From the NCBI RefSeq assembly GCF_008386565.1, contig NZ_VUKA01000003.1:124001-188000 (forward strand): DNA of 64,000 bases, given 5' to 3'. This DNA comes from Teichococcus oryzae (GTDB lineage: Bacteria > Pseudomonadota > Alphaproteobacteria > Acetobacterales > Acetobacteraceae). The notes beneath the pieces were generated by a model. It was not told the DNA's origin, searched no databases, and saw only the letters and a program-made list of their open reading frames with translations. Position 1 is the stretch's first letter. Every line of letters starts with the position of its first letter. The position numbers and the translations under genes are program-made. This document shows positions 34,848-44,139 of the stretch, in pieces.

Positions 34848-34868
34848 ATTAATGCAATTCATTCTCAT
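34848..34868 (-). promoter_or_regulatory. Fur-box-like operator upstream of the siderophore receptor
   Basis: On the minus strand the segment reads ATGAGAATGAATTGCATTAA with one more T. A 19-base register of it matches the classical Fur consensus at 12 of 19 positions by eye. It stands out as AT-rich in GC-rich surroundings and is 34 bases before the receptor ATG, an expected place for iron repression. Fur, Irr or another regulator could bind. Confidence 0.5.
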
Positions 34869-34940
34869 AGGCAACGAAGAAGGTGGGAACGAAGCGGAAA
34901 CGCTGGCACGGGCCGGGCGGCCCCGCTATGCTGCGCGCCC

Positions 34941-37900
34941 ATGCGGCTTTACGAGATTCCGGCGCACCAGCCCTTTCTGCCCTGTCTGGCGCGCGGCGTG
35001 CTGGGAATGGTCGGCACGGATGACCCGCTGGCCCTCTCCCGCACCACCATCCTGCTGCCGACGCGCCGCGCCGCCCTGGCACTGCGCGAGGCCTTCCTGG
35101 AACAGGCCAACGGCCAGACCCTGTTGCTGCCGCGGATGCGGGCCCTGTCCGGCCTGTCCACCGAGGAAGCCGACGAGCTTTCCCTCCCCATCCTGCTCGA
35201 CCTGCCGCCGGCCGTGGACGCGGCGCGGCGGCAGGCGGCGCTGACCGCGATGGTGCTGCGCCTGCCGGCGCGCTTCGGCGGCCCCAACACGCCGGAACAG
35301 GCCTGGGGCCTCGCCGCCGCCCTGGCCGAGCTGATGGATGAAACCGCGCTGGAAGGCTGCGACGACGGCAAGCTGTCCGAGCTGGTGCCGGAGGAATTCG
35401 CCACCCACTGGCAGGTGACGCTGACCTTTCTGCGCGGCGTGCTGGATGCCTGGGAAGCGTGGCTGCGGGAACAGGGGCTGATGGATATCGGCCCGCGCCG
35501 CGTCGCCGCGTTGAAGGCGCAGGCCGCGTTGTGGCGCGAGACGCCGCCCGAGCATCCGGTGATCGCCGCCGGCATCGGCGCCGGCGGCACCATTCCCGCC
35601 GCCGCCGAGCTGCTGCGCGTGGTCGCCCACATGCCGAATGGCGCGGTGGTGATGCATGGCGCGGGGGAGGTCACCTCCTCGCAGCTCTGGGAAGCCATCG
35701 AGGAAAGCCCGACCCATCCGCTGGCCGGGCAGGTGCGGCTGTTGTCCGCCATGGACGCGACGCCGGACGACCTGGTCCTGTGGCCCGGCCTCGGCGCCGA
35801 GGACCCGGCGCTGCACCGCCGGGCCGAGCTGCTGTGCTGCTCGCTGCGCCCGGCGCATGGCATCGAGGCCTGGCTGAAGCGCCGCCCGGAATTCTGGCAG
35901 CCGGCGCTTCAGGGCCTATCGCTGATCGAGGCGCCGGATGTGCAGGCCGAGGCCGTGGCCATCGCCCTGCTGCTGCGGGAGGCGCTGGAAACCCCCGGCG
36001 CCCGCGCCGCACTGATCACCCCCGACCGCGAGCTGGGCCGCCGCGTCGCCGCCGAGCTGACCCGGCATGGTGTGCTGGCCGATGATTCCGCCGGCCAGCC
36101 GCTGGGCGAAACGCCGACCGGCGCCTTTCTGCGCCTGATGGCCCAGGCGGTGGCCGAGGGCTTCGCGCCCGTGCCGCTGCTGGCCCTGTTGAAGCATCCT
36201 CTGGCCGCCGGCGGCATGGCCCGGCAGGACTGGATGGAGGCGGTGCGCCTGCTGGAGCGGCGCGCCCTGCGCGGCCCCCGCCCCGCCCCCGGCCTGCCCG
36301 GCCTGCGCGCCCGCGCCGCCGAGGCCTTCCGCCGCGAGCGCGACGCCGCCCTGCTGGCCCGCGTCAACGCCCTGCTTGATGCGCTGGACACGGCGCTGGA
36401 CGGCTTCGCCGAGCTGCCGGACAGCCCGGCGCGGCCGCCCGCCGACCTGCTCGCCTGCCACCTGGCCGCCGCCGAGCGCCTGGCGTCCACCGACAGCCGC
36501 CCCGGCGGCATGCGCCTTTACGCCGGGGAGGAAGGCGAGCCGCTGGCCGTGCACCTCGCCAACCTGCCGCCGGCGCTGCGCGAATTGCCGCCCATGGGCG
36601 GCGCCGGCTGGCCCGCGCTGTTTGACGCGCTGCTGGCCGGCCCCGCCGCGCCCAGCGTGCGCATGAGCCGCGGCAAGGAAGGCGGTCGGCATCCGCGCAT
36701 CGCCATCCTCGGCCTGCTGGAAGCGCGGCTGCAGGATTTCGACCTCGCCGTGCTGGGCAGCCTGGAGGAAGGCGTCTGGCCGCAGGCCACCGATCCGGGG
36801 CCCTGGATGAGCCGGCCGATGCGCAAGGATTTCGGCCTGCCGGAGCCCGAGGCGCGCATTGGCCGCGTCGCCGCCGATTTCATGCTGGCCGCTTCCTCCG
36901 CCCCGTGCGTGGTGCTGTCCCGCGCGCGCAAGCGGGCGGGCGCGCCCACCGTTCCTTCGCGCTGGCTGACGCGGCTGGAAACCTTTCTGGCCGGGCAATG
37001 GGACCCGCGCCGCAACACGCCGGGCAGCGGCCTGTCCCTGCCGCGCAGCCCGGCGACCCTCTGGGCCTCGCGGCTCGACATGCCGGACGCGGTGCGCCCC
37101 TGCCCCCGCCCCGCCCCCGCCCCGCCGCCCGAGGCCCGCCCGCGCGAGATCAGCGTCACCGAGGTCGCCGAGCTGATGGCCGACCCTTACGGCTTCTACG
37201 CCCGCCGCGTGCTGAAGCTGAGCCCCTTCGACCCGCTCGACGCCGAGGTCGGCGCCGCCGATTACGGCCAGCTGGTGCATGACGCCATGGCGCGCTGGAC
37301 GCAGCGGCTGGACGGAACGCCCGGCGGCTGGCCCGGCACCGCGCTCGCCCGCGAATGGTTCGACGAGGCGGCCGAGGAAGCCCTGGCCGAGGCCGCCGCC
37401 CGCCCCGGCCTGCTGGCCTTCTGGCGCCCGCGCCTGCGCCGCATCGGCGGCTTCGTGGTGGCGGAGGAGGACGCCGCGCAATCCGGCGAGCGCATCCGCC
37501 GCCGCCATGCCGAGATGCCCGGCCGCCTGTCGATCGCCGGCGGCGCGGTGGACCTCAAGGTGCGCGCCGACCGCATCGACGAGCTGGCCGACGGCACGCT
37601 CGCCATCATCGACTACAAGACCGGGACGCCGCCCGGGAACAAGGATGTGGAGGAAGGCCGCGCGCCGCAGATGCCGCTGGAAGCGGCCATCGCGGCGGCC
37701 GGCGGCTTCCAGCGGCCCGGCCGCGCCGTGCCCGCGCGCCCGGTTTCCGCCCTGACCTATTGGCGCCTGACCGGCGGCGCCACGCCGGGCGAGGTGAAGC
37801 CGGTGAAGGGCGACCCTGGCGCGCTGGCCGCCGATGCGCTGGACAACACCGAAGCGCTGGTGCGCGGCTTCCTGCTGGAGCGCAGGCGCTTCGTGGCGCG

Positions 37901-37985
37901 GCCGCATCCGCGCCGCACCCCGCAACGCTCCGACCACGACCATCTGGCGCGCGTCGCCGAATGGGGCACGGCGGGCGACGAATGA
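34941..37985 (+). CDS. addB: Double-strand break repair protein AddB
   Basis: 1014 residues from ATG 34941; the reading frame is open far upstream, but that part is antisense to the receptor gene. Alphaproteobacterial AddB layout: an N-terminal inactivated helicase-like domain (TTILLPTRRAALALREAFLE), a long central region (DFDLAVLGSLEEGVWPQ, then MSRPMRKDFGLPEPEARIG), and a C-terminal PD-(D/E)XK nuclease with GQLVHDAMARW and the catalytic IIDYKTGTPPG (Asp about 891). Cys residues near the C terminus that hold an Fe-S cluster in Bacillus AddB are not present. With AddA it resects DNA ends for RecA loading. Its stop overlaps the addA start (ATGA). Confidence 0.95.
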   Translation: MRLYEIPAHQPFLPCLARGVLGMVGTDDPLALSRTTILLPTRRAALALREAFLEQANGQTLLLPRMRALSGLSTEEADELSLPILLDLPPAVDAARRQAALTAMVLRLPARFGGPNTPEQAWGLAAALAELMDETALEGCDDGKLSELVPEEFATHWQVTLTFLRGVLDAWEAWLREQGLMDIGPRRVAALKAQAALWRETPPEHPVIAAGIGAGGTIPAAAELLRVVAHMPNGAVVMHGAGEVTSSQLWEAIEESPTHPLAGQVRLLSAMDATPDDLVLWPGLGAEDPALHRRAELLCCSLRPAHGIEAWLKRRPEFWQPALQGLSLIEAPDVQAEAVAIALLLREALETPGARAALITPDRELGRRVAAELTRHGVLADDSAGQPLGETPTGAFLRLMAQAVAEGFAPVPLLALLKHPLAAGGMARQDWMEAVRLLERRALRGPRPAPGLPGLRARAAEAFRRERDAALLARVNALLDALDTALDGFAELPDSPARPPADLLACHLAAAERLASTDSRPGGMRLYAGEEGEPLAVHLANLPPALRELPPMGGAGWPALFDALLAGPAAPSVRMSRGKEGGRHPRIAILGLLEARLQDFDLAVLGSLEEGVWPQATDPGPWMSRPMRKDFGLPEPEARIGRVAADFMLAASSAPCVVLSRARKRAGAPTVPSRWLTRLETFLAGQWDPRRNTPGSGLSLPRSPATLWASRLDMPDAVRPCPRPAPAPPPEARPREISVTEVAELMADPYGFYARRVLKLSPFDPLDAEVGAADYGQLVHDAMARWTQRLDGTPGGWPGTALAREWFDEAAEEALAEAAARPGLLAFWRPRLRRIGGFVVAEEDAAQSGERIRRRHAEMPGRLSIAGGAVDLKVRADRIDELADGTLAIIDYKTGTPPGNKDVEEGRAPQMPLEAAIAAAGGFQRPGRAVPARPVSALTYWRLTGGATPGEVKPVKGDPGALAADALDNTEALVRGFLLERRRFVARPHPRRTPQRSDHDHLARVAEWGTAGDE

Positions 37986-40900
37986 GCACCACCCTTTCCC
38001 CGCGAGCCGCCGCGCAGGACGCGCAGCGCCGCGCATCCGATCCGCTGTTCTCCGCCTGGGTGGGTGCCTCGGCCGGCTCGGGCAAGACCAAGGTGCTGAC
38101 CGACCGGGTGCTGCGCCTGCTGCTGCGCCCCGGCGCGCGGCCCAACCGCCTGCTGTGCCTCACCTTCACCAAGGCCGCCGCCGCCGAGATGGCGACGCGC
38201 CTCGCCCGCCGCCTCGGCGAATGGGCGGTGGCGGAGGAAATGGATCTCGACCGCAGCCTGCTCGCGCTCACCGGCCAGGCGCCGGATGCCGAGCTGCGCC
38301 GCCGCGCCCGCGGCCTGTTCGCCGCCGTACTGGACCTGCCGGGCGGCATGCGCATCAACACCATCCACGCCTTCTGCCAATCGCTGCTGCGCGGCTTTCC
38401 GCTGGAAGCGGGCCTGCCGCCGCAATTCCGGCTGGTGGAGGAAAGCGATGCCAACGCCATGCTGGCCGAGGCGCGCGAGGCGGCGCTGTCCTCCGGCCGA
38501 CTGCCGCTCGATGCCATCGAGGCCATGGCCGGCCTCGGCTCCCCGGAGGATTTCGCCGACACGCTGCGCACCCTGGTGGCCGAGCGCGAGAAGCTGGCCG
38601 AGGCGATCCGCGCTTCCGGCGGGCTGGCCGGCTGCGACGCCGCGCTGCGCCGCCGCCTTGGCCTGCCGCGCGACGGGCAGGAGGAGGAAGCCCTGCATTC
38701 CGCCTGCGCCCGGGTGGACACCGCCATGGTGCGCGCCGCCGGGATGCTGGCCGGCAGCTCCAACGAGAACGACCAGCGGCGCGGCGCGCTGATCCGCGCC
38801 TGGGTGGCGCTGCCGGTGGAATCCCGCGTGGCGCGGTGGGAGGACTGGTCGGCGATCTTCCTGACCGCCGAGGGCACCTGCCGCAAATCGCTCGCCACCA
38901 AGGGCGGCCTCGGCCGGAACCATCCCGAATGCCAGTCCCTGCTGGCCGAGGAAGCCGAGCGCGTCCGCGAGGTGGAGGAAGCGCGCAAGGCCTGGCGGCT
39001 GCACCGCGCGACGCTGGCGCTGCTGGCCCTCGCCCAGCCGGTGCTGGATGGCTACACGGCGCGCAAGAGCCGCATCGGCGCGGTGGATTTCGACGACCTG
39101 ATCCAGGCTGCGCGCCGCCTGCTGCAGGATCCCGGCAGCGCCTGGGTGCTGTACAAGCTGGATGGCGGGCTCGACCACCTGCTGCTCGACGAGGCGCAGG
39201 ACAGCAATTCCGCGCAATGGGACATCGCCGCGCGGCTGGCGGAGGAGTTCTTCGCCGGCCAGGGCACGCGCGAGGACGGCACGCAGCGCACCATCTTCGC
39301 CGTGGGGGACGAGAAGCAGTCGATCTACAGCTTCCAGGGCGCCGACGCCGCCGGCTTCGCGCGCTGGGAACAGCATTTCGCCCAGGCCGTGGCCGAGGCG
39401 GAGGCGCAGTTCACCTCGGTGCCGCTGAACGTGTCCTTCCGCTCCACCGCGCCCGTGCTGGCGCTGGTGGACGCGGTGTTCTCCGACGGCGCGGCGCGGC
39501 GCGGCGTGATCGGCGGGGACGGCATCCTGGCGCACCGCGCCGACCGCGAGGGCGAGGCCGGCCTGGTGGAGATCTGGCCGCCCCTCGCCCCGCCCGACAA
39601 GGCGGAGCTGGAACCCTGGCAGGTGCCGGACGAGCCGGTGGCCGAGGCCAACGCCATGGCGCTGCTGGCCGAATCGCTGGCCGCCCGCATTGCCCGCATG
39701 ATCCGCGAGGAACGCCTCCCCGCGCGCGGCGACCGGCCGATCCGCCCGGGTGACATCCTGGTGCTGCTGCGCCGCCGCACGGCGTTCTCGGCGTTGCTGG
39801 TGCGCGCCCTGAAGGCGCGCGGCGTGCCGGTGGGTGGGCTCGACCGGCTGCGGCTGATCGAGCAGATCGCGGTGCAGGACCTGCTGGCATTGTGCGACGT
39901 GCTGCTGCTGCCGGAGGACGATTTGCAACTCGCCGCCGTGCTGAAAAGCCCGCTTTGCGGCGTCGATGAGGCGGAGCTGTTCACCCTTTCCACCACGCGC
40001 GGCGCCAAGCCGCTGTGGTGGCGGGTGATGGCCCAGCGCGGCAGCGACACCGCCGCGGGCCGCGCCGCCGAATGGCTGGCCGACCTGTCCGACCGTGCCG
40101 ACCTCGCCACGCCGCACACCATCCTGGCCGAGGTGCTGGGCGAGCATGGCGGGCGGGCGCGCATGCTGGAACGGCTCGGCCCCGACGCCGCCGACCCGTT
40201 GGACGAGGTGCTGAACGCCGCGCTGACCTTCGAGGCGCGCTACCCGCCCTCGCTGCAGGGCTTCGTCCATTGGCTGCGGCGCGGCGGCGCCGAGGTGAAG
40301 CGGGAAGCGGAATCCGGCGTCGACGCGGTGCGGCTGATGACCGCCCATGGCGCCAAGGGCCTCCAGGCGCCGGTGGTGATCCTGCCCGATGTGGGCAGCG
40401 GCCGCGGCGAGAAGCCGTTGCGCTGGGACGAGGCGGTGTCGCCCGCCCTGCCGCTCTGGGCGCCGCGCTCGCGCAAGGATTTCTTCGCCCCCGCCTGGAA
40501 CACGCTGATGGAGCGCGACGGCGCGGCGCGCGACGCGGAGGAGAACCGGCTGCTCTACGTCGCCCTGACCCGCGCCGAGGACCGGCTGCTGGTTTGCGCC
40601 TGGGGCGAGCCGAAGCCGGGCTCCTGGTACGACCTGGTGGCGCAGGGCTTCACCCGCCTGGAGGGCGCCCGGGAAGCGCCGTTCGAGCCGGCCTCGTTCA
40701 ACGCCCCGCCGCTCGCCAGCTTCAGCGGCCCCCTGCGCTGGCTGGACAGCCCGCAATCCGCCGCGCCGCGCTCCGATGCCCCGCATGTGGCGGGGGATGT
40801 CCATGGGCCCTTGCCGGAATGGATCGGCCGCCCCGCGCCGCCGGAAAGCGAGGCGCTGATGCTTTCCCCTTCCGCCCTGCCGGGCGAGGAGCAGACGCCC

Positions 40901-41434
40901 ACCGCCGCGCCACATGGCCGCAACGACCCGACCGGTGAGCGGTTCCGCCGTGGCCGGCTGATCCACGCCCTGTTGCAGCACCTGCCCGACACGCCCGATG
41001 CCGAGCGGGAAGCGGTGGCGCTGCGCTTCCTGTCGCGCCCGGGCCATGGCCTGCCGCGCGCCGAACAGGAGGCCACGGCGCGCGAGGTGCTGTCGCTGAT
41101 GCGCCATCCCAGCCTCGCGGACGCCTTCGGCCCGGACTCCCTGGCGGAGGCGCCGATCGCCGGCCGGCTGGCCGGGCACCCGCTGGCCGGGCAGGTGGAC
41201 CGCATGCTGATCCAGCCGGACCGCGTGGTGGTGCTGGACTACAAGACCAACCGCCCGCCGCCGGAGGATGTGGCGCAGGTCGATCCGCTCTACCTGCGGC
41301 AGATGGCGGCCTATCGCGGGTTGTTGCGGCAGGTGTTCCCGGAGCGTCGGGTGGAATGCTGGCTGCTCTGGACCTGGGCCGGGCGGGTGATGGAACTGCC
41401 CGACGCGGTGCTGGACCGCCACGCCCCGCGCTGA
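37982..41434 (+). CDS. addA: Double-strand break repair helicase-nuclease AddA
   Basis: 1150 residues from ATG 37982, 4-base overlap with addB. It is a UvrD-like SF1A helicase fused to a RecB-type nuclease. Walker A is GASAGSGKTKVLTDR (about 28-42), with the Ia region LTFTKAAAAEM. Motif II is LLLDEAQDSN, with VGDEKQSIYSFQGA (motif III), then RLMTAHGAKGLQAPVV (motif V region) and LYVALTRAEDRLLV (motif VI). The C-terminal nuclease has VLDYKTNRPPP (Asp about 1086) and the QMAAYR motif. It unwinds and digests broken ends together with AddB, in the role RecBCD plays in enterobacteria. The gene ends 6 bases from the convergent DUF1349 gene. Confidence 0.96.
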   Translation: MSTTLSPRAAAQDAQRRASDPLFSAWVGASAGSGKTKVLTDRVLRLLLRPGARPNRLLCLTFTKAAAAEMATRLARRLGEWAVAEEMDLDRSLLALTGQAPDAELRRRARGLFAAVLDLPGGMRINTIHAFCQSLLRGFPLEAGLPPQFRLVEESDANAMLAEAREAALSSGRLPLDAIEAMAGLGSPEDFADTLRTLVAEREKLAEAIRASGGLAGCDAALRRRLGLPRDGQEEEALHSACARVDTAMVRAAGMLAGSSNENDQRRGALIRAWVALPVESRVARWEDWSAIFLTAEGTCRKSLATKGGLGRNHPECQSLLAEEAERVREVEEARKAWRLHRATLALLALAQPVLDGYTARKSRIGAVDFDDLIQAARRLLQDPGSAWVLYKLDGGLDHLLLDEAQDSNSAQWDIAARLAEEFFAGQGTREDGTQRTIFAVGDEKQSIYSFQGADAAGFARWEQHFAQAVAEAEAQFTSVPLNVSFRSTAPVLALVDAVFSDGAARRGVIGGDGILAHRADREGEAGLVEIWPPLAPPDKAELEPWQVPDEPVAEANAMALLAESLAARIARMIREERLPARGDRPIRPGDILVLLRRRTAFSALLVRALKARGVPVGGLDRLRLIEQIAVQDLLALCDVLLLPEDDLQLAAVLKSPLCGVDEAELFTLSTTRGAKPLWWRVMAQRGSDTAAGRAAEWLADLSDRADLATPHTILAEVLGEHGGRARMLERLGPDAADPLDEVLNAALTFEARYPPSLQGFVHWLRRGGAEVKREAESGVDAVRLMTAHGAKGLQAPVVILPDVGSGRGEKPLRWDEAVSPALPLWAPRSRKDFFAPAWNTLMERDGAARDAEENRLLYVALTRAEDRLLVCAWGEPKPGSWYDLVAQGFTRLEGAREAPFEPASFNAPPLASFSGPLRWLDSPQSAAPRSDAPHVAGDVHGPLPEWIGRPAPPESEALMLSPSALPGEEQTPTAAPHGRNDPTGERFRRGRLIHALLQHLPDTPDAEREAVALRFLSRPGHGLPRAEQEATAREVLSLMRHPSLADAFGPDSLAEAPIAGRLAGHPLAGQVDRMLIQPDRVVVLDYKTNRPPPEDVAQVDPLYLRQMAAYRGLLRQVFPERRVECWLLWTWAGRVMELPDAVLDRHAPR

Positions 41435-41440
41435 ACGCCC

Positions 41441-42016
41441 TCAGGACAGGTCGTGCAGGTCGCGCCCCAGCGGCGCCGACAGGGCGAAGTCCGAGAACAG
41501 CACCCGGAGCCCGGCGCGTTCCGGCGTGCAGCACATCGGCCCGACCTGATACCGCTCCGCCTGCGGAAAGGGGCAAAGCCGCACCAGCGGCCAATGCCGC
41601 CCGTCGGCGGAGGCCTGCAACCGCAGCACGCCCCGCGCCACCGTCACCCGCAGCCAGAAATCCCCCGGATCGCCGGCAAAGGGTCCGGTGGCCCAGTCCG
41701 ACCGATCCAGCGTCAGCACGCTGCCCAGCATCGCCACGCCATCCGACCATTCGAGGCCGGCCTTGATCCACCGATCGTGGCCGAGCCGCAGCATGATGCC
41801 GGCCTGGTCGTACAGCGCCTCGTACCGGGCGCGGATGCGGAGGCTGGCGGTGAAGTCGCCCGGCGTGTCGCAGCCCAGGAAATGGCCGTTGTCGCGGATG
41901 AAGCCGTAATGCGTTTCCCGCCAGAAATCCGTGCCGTGGTCGGTGGTGACCGACAGGCCTCGCGCCGCCAGGGACCATTGCCGCGGCGGGTTCAGCCAGC
42001 GGCCCTGCGCGAACAC
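41441..42016 (-). CDS. DUF1349-family protein (concanavalin-like beta-sandwich)
   Basis: 191 residues from GTG 42016. Segments VTTDHGTDFWRETHYGFIRDNGH, CDTPGDFTASLRIRARYEALYDQAGIM, LRLGHDRWIKAGLEWSDG and DFWLRVTVARGVLRLQASADG follow the DUF1349 pattern (yeast YNR034W-A/bacterial YwqC-like proteins of about 190 residues), an LamG/concanavalin-type fold. A sugar-binding or hydrolytic role is possible but unproven. There is no signal peptide, so it is cytoplasmic. It follows the UdgX-like gene by 6 bases, so the two are probably one operon despite unrelated families. Confidence 0.85.
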   Translation of the reverse strand: MFAQGRWLNPPRQWSLAARGLSVTTDHGTDFWRETHYGFIRDNGHFLGCDTPGDFTASLRIRARYEALYDQAGIMLRLGHDRWIKAGLEWSDGVAMLGSVLTLDRSDWATGPFAGDPGDFWLRVTVARGVLRLQASADGRHWPLVRLCPFPQAERYQVGPMCCTPERAGLRVLFSDFALSAPLGRDLHDLS

Positions 42017-42022
42017 CGCCTG

Positions 42023-42829
42023 TCAGCCCGCCCGGATCTCGGGCACGCGTTGCAGCGCCACGCCGAGATCATGCACGAAATGCCCGTATTCGGCGCGCTT
42101 GGCGTCCGGGTCCGGCAGGCGCAGCAGGAAGCTGGGGTGCACGGTCAGCAGGATCGGCATGCCGCCGGGGCCGGACAGCACCTGGCCGCGCAGCTTCATG
42201 ATGCCGACCTTGCGACCCAGCAGGGCCTGCGCCGCCGTGGCCCCCATCGCCACCAGCAGGCCGGGCGCGACATGCACGATCTCCCGCATCAGGAAAGGGC
42301 GGTAATGCGCGATGTCGCCGGCATCGGGCGTCTGGTGCAACCGGCGCGCGCCGCGCTGCACGTATTTGAAATGCTTCACCGCGTTGGTGACGTAGCAGGC
42401 CGAACGGTCGATGCCGGCCTCCACCAGCGCCCGGTCCAGCAACCGCCCGGCCGGGCCGATGAAGGGGCGGCCGCCCCGGTCCTCCTCGTCGCCCGGCTGC
42501 TCGCCCACCAGCATCAGCGGCGCGTCGAGCGGCCCCTCGCCCAGCACCGGGGCGCGGCCTTCCGCCCAGGGGGCGGGGATCACCGGCGGCAGGGCGGCAT
42601 GATCGGCCGGGCGGCGGTCATGCCCGGCATCGCCCCGCGCCTCGGCCGGCGTTTCGTCCGACAGGCGGGCGCGGGCGGCCTCCGCGGGCTCCGCCTGGGC
42701 CGTGGGAAGCTCGTCCTGCGGTTGCGCGTCGGCGCCTTTGCTTCGCTTCCGCTGCGCGCCATCGGTCGCGGCCGGCCGGCGCTTCGCGGTGCGGGGAAGA
42801 TCGAGGGGCAGGCGGGATTGCTCTTGCAT
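42023..42829 (-). CDS. UdgX-like uracil-DNA glycosylase-superfamily protein lacking Fe-S cysteines
   Basis: 268 residues from ATG 42829 (no clear ribosome site). A polar, low-complexity N-terminus (about 1-80) precedes the domain. Motif A is GEQPGDEEDRGGRPFIGPAG (UdgX has GEQPGDQED), then YVTNAVKHFKYVQRGARRLHQTP, with the RRLH loop whose His corresponds to the one by which Mycobacterium UdgX binds DNA covalently, and a C-terminal TVHPSFLLRLPD motif. UdgX normally carries four Cys for a 4Fe-4S cluster; this protein has a single Cys (in SACYVTN), so the cluster should be absent. The function may be uracil binding or glycosylase activity. It is transcribed divergently from dnaN. Confidence 0.82.
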   Translation of the reverse strand: MQEQSRLPLDLPRTAKRRPAATDGAQRKRSKGADAQPQDELPTAQAEPAEAARARLSDETPAEARGDAGHDRRPADHAALPPVIPAPWAEGRAPVLGEGPLDAPLMLVGEQPGDEEDRGGRPFIGPAGRLLDRALVEAGIDRSACYVTNAVKHFKYVQRGARRLHQTPDAGDIAHYRPFLMREIVHVAPGLLVAMGATAAQALLGRKVGIMKLRGQVLSGPGGMPILLTVHPSFLLRLPDPDAKRAEYGHFVHDLGVALQRVPEIRAG

Positions 42830-43011
42830 GGCGCTGGAAAAACCCCGCAGGCGGCGGAGAGTTCCGCGAAAGCCTTGCGCCTGCTGGCCTTTCTGAGGGG
42901 CGCGGCCTTTCCTGGCCTTCGCCGCGCTGGTAGACAGGGCAACTGTTTTTCCGATTCGGGGCGCTTGGCCGGTGCGGGCCGCGCCCTTTTCCGCGCGGGG
43001 GTGTTGAAGCC

Positions 43012-44139
43012 ATGAAATTCACGGTGGACCGGGCGGTGCTGCTCAAGGCGCTGGCGCATGTGCAAAGCGTGGTGGAGCGGCGCAACACCATCCCCATCCT
43101 GGCCAATGTCATGCTGGCGGCCCAGGAGAATACCCTGACCATGACCGCCACCGACATGGAGATCGCCATTGTCGAGGCGGTGCCGGAGGTGACGGTGGCG
43201 CGCGCCGGCCGCACCACCGCCCCGGCGGCGACGCTGTACGAGATCGTCCGCAAGCTGCCGGACGGCGCCCGCGTGGAGCTGGACCATCCCGGCGGCGATG
43301 CGCCGCTGGCGCTGCGCGCCGGCCGCTTCGCCACCTCCCTGATGGTGCTGCCCGTCGAGGACTTCCCCTCCATGACCGAGGGCAAGCTGCCGCACGGCTT
43401 CGACATCACGCCCACCATGCTGCGCGAGCTGGTGGACCGGACGAAGTTCGCCATCTCCACCGAGGAAACGCGCTACTACCTGAACGGCATCTACGTCCAT
43501 GCGACGGAGGCCGAGGGCCAGCCCGTGCTGCGCGCCGTCGCCACCGACGGCCACCGCCTCGCCCGCATCGAGGAGCCGCTGCCGGAAGGCGCCGCCGGGA
43601 TGCCCGGCGTCATCATCCCGCGCAAGACGGTGAACGAGATCCGCAAGCTGGCCGATGAAACCAGCGAGCCGGTGCAGGTGCGCCTGTCCGACACCAAGAT
43701 CCGCTTCGCCTTCGGTTCCGTCCACCTGACCAGCAAGCTGATCGACGGCACCTTCCCCGAATATGAGCGCGTCATCCCGCGCGGCAACGACAAGATCATG
43801 ACGGTGGACAAGCGCGCCTTCGCCGAGGCGGTGGCGCGCGTCGCCGCCATCTCCTCCGAGCGCTCGCGCCCGGTGAAGCTGTCGATCAAGCCGGACAGCC
43901 TGACGCTGACCGCCTCATCCCCCGACCAGGGGCAGGCGGAGGAGGAGCTGGATGGCGGCGCCGTGACCTATGGCTCCAGCCCGATCGAGATCGGCTTCCA
44001 GGCCCGCTACCTCGCCGACATCACCGACCAGATCGCCGACAAGGTGGAGTTCCGCTTCGCCGACGGCTCGGCGCCCACCGTGGTGGTGGACGCGGCGAAG
44101 CCCGAGGCGCTCTACGTGCTGATGCCGATGCGCGTCTGA
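43012..44139 (+). CDS. dnaN: DNA polymerase III sliding clamp, beta subunit
   Basis: 375 residues, standard length, starting MKFTVDRAVLLKALAHVQSVVERRNTIPIL at ATG 43012. The three beta-clamp domains are complete, with KLPDGARVELDHPG and the C-terminal VVVDAAKPEALYVLMPMRV end. The ring-shaped homodimer encircles DNA and tethers DNA polymerase III and repair factors. No dnaA or recF is adjacent, unlike the classical dnaA-dnaN-recF order; a small membrane protein gene follows directly, its GTG start abutting the stop. Confidence 0.97.
   Translation: MKFTVDRAVLLKALAHVQSVVERRNTIPILANVMLAAQENTLTMTATDMEIAIVEAVPEVTVARAGRTTAPAATLYEIVRKLPDGARVELDHPGGDAPLALRAGRFATSLMVLPVEDFPSMTEGKLPHGFDITPTMLRELVDRTKFAISTEETRYYLNGIYVHATEAEGQPVLRAVATDGHRLARIEEPLPEGAAGMPGVIIPRKTVNEIRKLADETSEPVQVRLSDTKIRFAFGSVHLTSKLIDGTFPEYERVIPRGNDKIMTVDKRAFAEAVARVAAISSERSRPVKLSIKPDSLTLTASSPDQGQAEEELDGGAVTYGSSPIEIGFQARYLADITDQIADKVEFRFADGSAPTVVVDAAKPEALYVLMPMRV

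Noticed and set aside
33156-34940. Apparent N-terminal extension of addB of about 590 residues
   Set aside because: It is antisense to the TonB-dependent receptor barrel, and homologous AddB proteins start near the ATG at 34941.
43012-44139. Using dnaN to place the chromosome origin near this window
   Set aside because: dnaA, recF and gyrB are not adjacent, and no DnaA-box cluster was seen; dnaN position alone is not evidence of oriC.
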